A stretch of 64,000 bases of DNA from Calcarisporiella thermophila CBS 279.70 (Eukaryota > Calcarisporiellomycota): positions 568,492 to 632,491 of the forward strand of contig NW_027192208.1 in assembly GCF_041956535.1 (NCBI RefSeq), read 5' to 3'. Of this stretch, positions 58,558 to 64,000 are shown in pieces. The stretch's first letter is position 1, and the number at the start of each line of letters is the position of its first letter. The notes under the pieces were generated by a model. It made no database searches. It was not told where the DNA came from and saw only the letters and a list, made by a program, of their open reading frames with translations. The position numbers and the translations under genes were made by a program.

Positions 58558-59626
58558 TCATTTCTTGGTATCCGTTACCTCCACCAGCGAAAACCGGCAA
58601 ACTGGGCAAGTTCCATTCCGCTGCAACCACTGTCGTATACACTCGCTATGGTATATATGTTTGCATGGCATCTCCAGCCCCTCTTCTCCAATTCCATAGT
58701 GTTCCTGGCATATTGAGCAGTCAAGTGACTTTGCGACATGATCTCTTGAGATCTGCACCAACGGAAGAGCTCTAATAGCTTCCTCAGAGGCGGGGGGCGG
58801 CTGGTTTTGTCTAATCAAGGATCGACTTTAGTTTTGTCGACGACTTTAAGAAGGCTGTATTAAATAAACTTACGCTGCTGTCTGTTCCATTAAGTCACTG
58901 ATCACAGAGTCCAGCTCTCTTTGAGACCACACGTAATTGCCTGCGTTAGCTACAACGTTGAACATATTGAAGAGTGAATGTCCCTCCCATCCATAGATAT
59001 CCGGCGCTTCTCCTCCAGGTTCTGAAGAGAGAAACCATCGAAGTAAACTAGCGATGGGTGAACGGCCCTCAGTTCTTAAACTCGATTCGCTAGAGTCCTC
59101 ATCACCCTCTTCAGACTCTCGTGCCATCGAATCTGTGAATCTCTCATCGTTGATCGAACTTTCCCTTCCAAACATTGCTTGGAGCATTGCTCCCATCATC
59201 TCTGCTCTCCGTCGTTCTATGCTTGTTGATTCATCATTGTGTTCCTCATTCTCTTCTTCGCCCTCGTCCTCTTCGTCTGGATAGTCAGCGAAACGTTCCT
59301 CGTCGTCTTCCTCTCCGTCTTCATTCATTCCAGCCCATTCCCCCTCGTATTCTGACTCGCCCCCGTCGTATTCGCCACCTTCTTCTTCATGATCTGTGTT
59401 CATATCAATGTATGATGGAGCGTCAGCTGGCCCTAGCTATAATCACAATAGAGTTAATGCGTGCAACTACAAAAATGGGCAGTGGGCTCATGATAAATGA
59501 TCATATGGATATTACCTCTTCAATGAATTCAGAATGACAAATACGACACTGTGTTCTGGGGGTAGAGACAAAATCCTCCTGACATGCGTGGCAATAATAG
59601 AGTAAAAAGCGGGAAGTATCTGACAT
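58558..59626 (-). CDS. RING-H2 E3 ubiquitin ligase (RNF115/126-like)
   Basis: Exon 1 encodes an N-terminal zinc ribbon, FLLYYCHACQEDFVS and TQCRICHSEFIEE, with two CxxC pairs as in RNF126/BCA2. The middle exon (from LGPADAPSYIDMNTD) is extremely acidic, with long Glu/Asp/Tyr/Gly runs, and then IYGWEGHSLFNMFNVVANAG and LDSVISDLMEQTA, a segment conserved in this ligase group. The last exon has ASEEAIRALPLVQIS and a complete RING-H2: CSICQEHYGIGEEGLEMPCK, HIYHSECIRQWL, then CPVCRFSL. Three exons; introns lie at about 59435-59515 and 58815-58870. Cytosolic quality-control or trafficking roles are inferred from the family. Confidence 0.9.
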
Positions 59627-59936
59627 GATAGACGTAAATTACTATGAAATTATTATAAAATTGGTGTACTGTTGATTTAACTCTAATTATTCAATGTTAT
59701 GCTTAAAAGAAGAGTAGAAAGAGACAAAAGGAGAAAACGTTAAAGTAAAAATAAAAAAAAATTAAAACAAAGAAAGGAAATGTGTATGACTTATTCGTTA
59801 TTGAAAAGAAAATGGTACACGGAACGTTATCATGCAAAATATTGCTGCGCCGTACCTGAGACTTGGCCACCAGGTTATAAATTCAACTTTCTTTTTCCGC
59901 GGTTCAGTACAGAATAAGTGTGTATCTTTGACAACC

Positions 59937-60604
59937 ATGAGACGCGATGATGATTTGCCAGGTTTAGCCGATGTAGAAATTCCCCTCTCCCGTGCAGAGT
60001 TAGATGTTAGTACTGGCTTCCAGACTTCAAATTCATGCTGCAGTGTGATTTTTATTCTGATTAAGCATTTTTCTAACTTGGATAGGTATTAAGGAAGCAA
60101 TATTTACGTGAGGGTGAGCTTGCTTCCTCACAGACGAAGTTCAACTATGCCTGGGGCTTAATCAAGAGTAGGCGCACAGATGAACAGCGTGATGGCGTGA
60201 GATTATTTACAGGTAAGATCAATTTTTATTTATAGATATTAAGAATATTTTTGTTAAATCTTCAACCAGAAATATATAAAGAATTACCTGAGCGTCGGCG
60301 AGAATGCCTATACTATCTTGCGCTTGCAAATATGAAACTCGGTGATTACCTTACTGCCAAAAAGTTTGCAGAAAAACTTTTAGAACATGAACCCAATAAT
60401 ACACAGGCTCAGAAATTACGTTTGATAATCGAAGAAAAATGCTCAAGGGGTAAAATTTATATAAAGAGTACTCTCCATTAACATATACATTATAATGTTA
60501 ACTGGCTCTTTAATAATATAGATGGATATATTGGCATGGCAATAGTGGGAGGACTGGTAGCCGCAGCTGGCATAGCAGTTGCAGCATTTATGAAGAAGAA
60601 GTAG
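59937..60604 (+). CDS. FIS1: Mitochondrial/peroxisomal fission protein Fis1
   Basis: A tail-anchored outer-membrane adaptor for the dynamin fission machinery. Exons: MRRDDDLPGLADVEIPLSRA ELD, then VLRKQYLREGELASSQTKFN, YAWGLIKSRRTDEQRDGVRL, then EIYKELPERRRECLYYLALA, NMKLGDYLTAKKFAEKLLEH. The last exon gives DGYIGMAIVGGLVAAAGIAV, AAFMKKK, which is the single membrane anchor with a basic tail. The TPR-like fold and the SxxxxFxxAWxLxKS signature are intact. About 150 residues, as in the family. Introns lie at about 60010-60086, 60213-60281 and 60449-60521. Confidence 0.95.
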
Positions 60605-61011
60605 TAGTACTGATATGATATAATATCACTACTTTTTTAGAGTTATTTATTTGAGAATTCTAAATATATATTTCACAAGGTAACTGTAATATGACGAGCA
60701 ATCTGCAATTGAATTTATTTTTTTTAAAAAATAACACAGCACTTCTCCTAACACCTGTCGATGATGTTTTTGGAGATAGCTCTCAATATCATCTTGGTAA
60801 AATACATGGAGAGAAGGAGGAAATCACAAGTCTCCTATGTGAATTTTGACAGATGTCTACAACTTATCATAAGAAACTAACATACCCTAAAGTGCAAAAG
60901 ATTAATTGTGACTGCATATTTAAAAAGTCACTTGATAAACAATGTTGAAAGCTAATGAAATAATTCGGCCACCTTAAGAGCCCAAGTAACACTAATATAA
61001 TCATTCGAACC
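60605..61011. other. Intergenic, FIS1 3' flank and PET127 promoter
   Basis: About 400 bp of AT-rich sequence between two plus-strand genes. Nothing further is seen. Confidence 0.5.
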
Positions 61012-63893
61012 ATGAAGGGTACCCGCACGCTTAAGCAGGCTCATGCAATCCCTTCCCGTCAATGGTGGTATATATGTCGCCGCTGCCTAACTACCAACTC
61101 TATACCTCCTCATCCCATTAGCGAAAATATACCGTCAAATTCTGGGGATGAGAAACTGGGTGTCGATCCATTTGCTCACTCAGATCCTTTCAAATCGGGA
61201 AAAGAAGGAGAAAAGAGGAAGGAAAGTGTTGGAGAGTTTGGATCCATGACAAATAGTACCAGCATTGCTAGGGCAAGAGATATCAAATACAAAAGTATTC
61301 CCTAATTTTTTACACTTCAATTGTCATAAAATTGAGCTTTTGAGCTAAGACGCATTTCTTTGGATTTATATAATAATTATTGAATTCAGGTATAGATCCA
61401 CCGTTTTTTGTACCGATTCCTAGGCTTGCTCATGGCCTTGACCGCGTGCTCTTCAAGTAATTTATGCATCCTTTTCTCCCTAAGCTTGCCATTATGTTCA
61501 TGTTGGGCTTTATAATCTATATAGTCCAGGAGTCAACTATCTTCAGGACCCTCGAACAAAAATCTACAATTTTGATCCTTATCTCCGTTACATTCTTCCC
61601 CCTTCTGAATTCGATTATGACGCGTTAGCACCCTATATCACATCTTCCAAGGATAAAGTACATAATCTTGCTTTGACTGTATCTTTTTGGATATCAAATT
61701 TACTAGCTGGATTATTGACTTTACATATCTATTTCCATTTAAGATACTCGAAAACTTGGCTCGTGAACACCAGAAGCGCTATATTGGTTCTACATCATCA
61801 ATGACCCATGTACTTTCTCATTTTTATTACCTTATTTCATCCTGGCGCCCTATTGATACTTCATGCCTTTCTATGGCATTTGCGGACCAAGTATATATTC
61901 GAATCTATCGACTTTAGTGGTATCCCAGCTAATAATTATTTTTATAGCCTAATGGTTTTACAGGTGCAATGAAAGCCCCAGCAACCATTTATCTCCGCAA
62001 TCGTCAAGGAGTTTATGCTATTGATGCAGACAAAAGCGTTGATATCCCAGACGGCATTCTCTCTGTTCTTGGTAAATCTATGGAGAAAATGCTTACACTC
62101 TCTCCCGAAGAATTCGATAAGTACAGGAAAGGTAACACATGGCGCCTTCGTGAAGATGAAAAGAGCAAGCCTGAAGCCTACCATTACGCTACTGTAGGTT
62201 TACACGGAATATTTTGGATGACTTGAATAATTAACTTGTGGGTATTTAGGTGGAAAATTTCCTTTTAAGATCGCAACTGGATTGTATGGATGACAGGCTA
62301 CCGAACAAGGTGTTTGATTTAAAAACGAGGGCAGCAATTTCGATTAGGTTGGATCAGCTTAATTATATGGTGAGACTGGACATGGGACGTGAAATTACAT
62401 AGATATCGACTTACATGATCCATGAATGTTAGAACAATATCGGATATCAAATCAATCGCTCTCATGGATTATTTGAATCTTTTGAGCGTGAATACTATGA
62501 TATGATGCGGTCAGCAATGCTAAAATATAGGTATGCAGATATTTACCTTTTGTATATATCTTTCGTCTAACAAAGACTTTCATTTTCACATTCAGCCTCC
62601 AAGTAAGAATCGGATCCATGGATGGTATTTTCGTTGCGTACCATAATACTGCCAAGATTTTTGGCTTCCAATATATTTCCCTTGATGAAATGGATGCGCG
62701 ACTCTTTGGTAATTCAGTCCTTGGAGAGGAAAGTTTTTTGATTTCTTTGAAATTACTACGGCACGTGCTGGACACGGTTACTGAAAGGTTCCCCGGAAAG
62801 GTAGGAAATAAGAAATGATATGATATATCAAATGGCAATGCTTCATTCGATATATATTCAATAGACTCTTCGTCTGGGATTTGAAACTTCCAAGCGTTCT
62901 CAGAATCTTAATATATTTGCCGAGGTTGTCCCCGATGAGGAAGGAACTAACACGCAACAATTGACTACGGATTTCTTCTCCACCTCTCCCTTGGTTCTCG
63001 ACGAACACGCACCGCTGGCCAAATTTCAATTACGCTGCCACTCCAAGGTTAATGGACGACACATAACCACTGCGCTTGGCGATCTCAACCCTCTCGGAAG
63101 TGATTTATGGGAAGTTCATTATGAGTTGCAAGAAATTAAAGCGCCCCTTGATAATTTGCGGAGAGGGTATGCAGCAATGAGAACTCGACAAATGAATATG
63201 TACATGCTGCAAGGAGCAGGGGAAGGCCGCGAGTTTCCATTATTGAAAACTGTGAGAAGGTTAAGCCGTGAAGGAGCTTTAGGGGCAGCTGAAGAAGATG
63301 AGGAATTTGGGGAAGGTGAAGTTGAAGTATATGGGCAAAATATCAGCGCAGGTTTAGACTTATCACGACCAAGGGTAATGGTGCAGAGGCCCTCACCTTC
63401 TGATACAGATACTGTAGTAGACGTGGCCGATAACGAAGGGAAATACTCCAGTAAAAAACGAGAACGAGTTTCAGAACTTATGGGATCCTTAAGATTGCCC
63501 ATCTGGCCTTGCCCAACAGCATACGAGCTGCGAACCATGAACCGTAAAACATTGATACGCAATCTCAAGAAAATATCACAGCCTGCAACAGGGACGACTG
63601 AGGAACTTCGTACTCGTCTCGATCGCTTCACATGTTTCCCCCGTGCTGAGCACATACTACAAAGATGGGAGCAGTTTCTTCTACCCATTTTGCCCAAGCG
63701 TTCCGATGGAACCGGAGGAGCGAAAATTCCAGATTTAGATGCATTGACTAAAGTAGAACTTAGAGAAGTCTGCAAGCACCTGGGGGTGTTATATACAAGT
63801 AGAGAGAACAAGGCCATACTTGCGGAACGTGTAGTAGAGACGGTTCGAAATGCTAGAGAGGTAGTGGAAGAGGCAGAAGGCCTGAAAGGATGA
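61012..63893 (+). CDS. PET127: Mitochondrial RNA-processing protein Pet127 with C-terminal SAP-like extension
   Basis: Pet127 is a fungal inner-membrane-associated protein needed for 5' trimming and stability control of mitochondrial RNAs. A basic targeting-like N-terminus (MKGTRTLKQAHAIPSRQWWY) is followed by PPFFVPIPRLAHGLDRVLF, NPGVNYLQDPRTKIYNFDPY, LPPSEFDYDALAPYI, SHFYYLISSWRPIDTSCLSM, IYLRNRQGVYAIDADKSVDI, SVLGKSMEKMLTLSPEEFDK, VFDLKTRAAISIRLDQLNYM, SMDGIFVAYHNTAKIFGFQY and KTLRLGFETSKRSQNLNIFA. About nine exons are all in phase; the intron before PNGFTGAMKAPATIYL ends at TTTTATAG (about 61948), not at the later ACAG. Beyond the usual domain lies an acidic linker and two SAP-like helical units (about 63520-63640 and 63730-63860). 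Confidence 0.92.
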
Positions 63894-64000
63894 AAATTTT
63901 TTGCTGATACCCCAAAATGGAGATTAAGATTTAAGTGACGGGCAGGGTTTAGAGTTGATATATAATTTATTAAATTGTTCTTACTATGCAATAAATTCAA

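Noticed and set aside
61890-61990. Apparent frameshift in PET127 before the GVYAIDADK region
   Set aside because: The acceptor TTTTTATAG, upstream of the ACAG first considered, gives PNGFTGAMKAPATIYL in phase.

Overview
The window is eukaryotic and almost certainly fungal. Genes are broken by many short introns (about 45-100 nt, mostly GTAAGT-like donors, CTAAC-type branch sites and AG acceptors) and packed on both strands with no operon logic. Several genes are fungal hallmarks: the ribosome-associated Hsp70 Ssz1, the Hsp70 exchange factor Fes1, an Sfp1-type zinc-finger factor, the Met30/SconB F-box protein and the mitochondrial RNA-processing factor Pet127. A FAR1-type (MULE) transposase remnant and a Crinkler-like P-loop NTPase/nuclease gene suggest an early-diverging fungus rather than a compact yeast. 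That placement is inference; I cannot name the species.

Left part (1-12.2 kb), all minus strand: the 5' portion of the glycogen debranching enzyme gene (its 3' end lies off the window), a long SEC7/BIG-type ARF exchange factor, and diphthine synthase DPH5. Next comes an AT-rich accessory island (about 12.3-16.5 kb) with two adjacent palindromes, a 106-bp tandem duplication, a frameshifted FAR1/MULE relic, and a gene combining a P-loop NTPase with a PD-(D/E)xK-like domain.

Middle part (17-36 kb): a cysteine-rich single-pass membrane protein, FES1, DIB1 (U5 snRNP), ZNHIT3, the SFP1-like factor, PEX3, a Yippee protein, MET30 and CCT5. Among these sit two very small, mutually related proline-rich proteins built on a Y-P-x-A-P-x-R-P-N-T-P motif. 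I could not assign them to any known family.

Right part (37-64 kb): a secreted M13 (neprilysin-like) metallopeptidase, a doubtful small spliced gene diverging from MTAP, a TTC36-like TPR protein, PIN1, a tandem pair of DUF4436-type membrane proteins, a PAK/Ste20 kinase, TFIIE-alpha, SSZ1, ATP synthase subunit e, PEX7, a RING-H2 ligase, FIS1 and PET127.

The recognised genes are housekeeping. They cover peroxisome biogenesis (PEX3, PEX7), mitochondria (FIS1, PET127, ATP synthase e), protein folding (FES1, SSZ1, CCT5, PIN1), ubiquitin ligases (MET30, RING-H2) and trafficking (SEC7). Splice phases were worked through by eye for most genes, and nearly all apparent frame breaks resolved into ordinary introns. 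The exceptions are the MULE relic and one spot in the NTPase/nuclease gene. The best candidates for undescribed biology are the paired RPNTP-repeat proteins, the 12.3-16.5 kb island, and the SAP-like C-terminal extension of Pet127.
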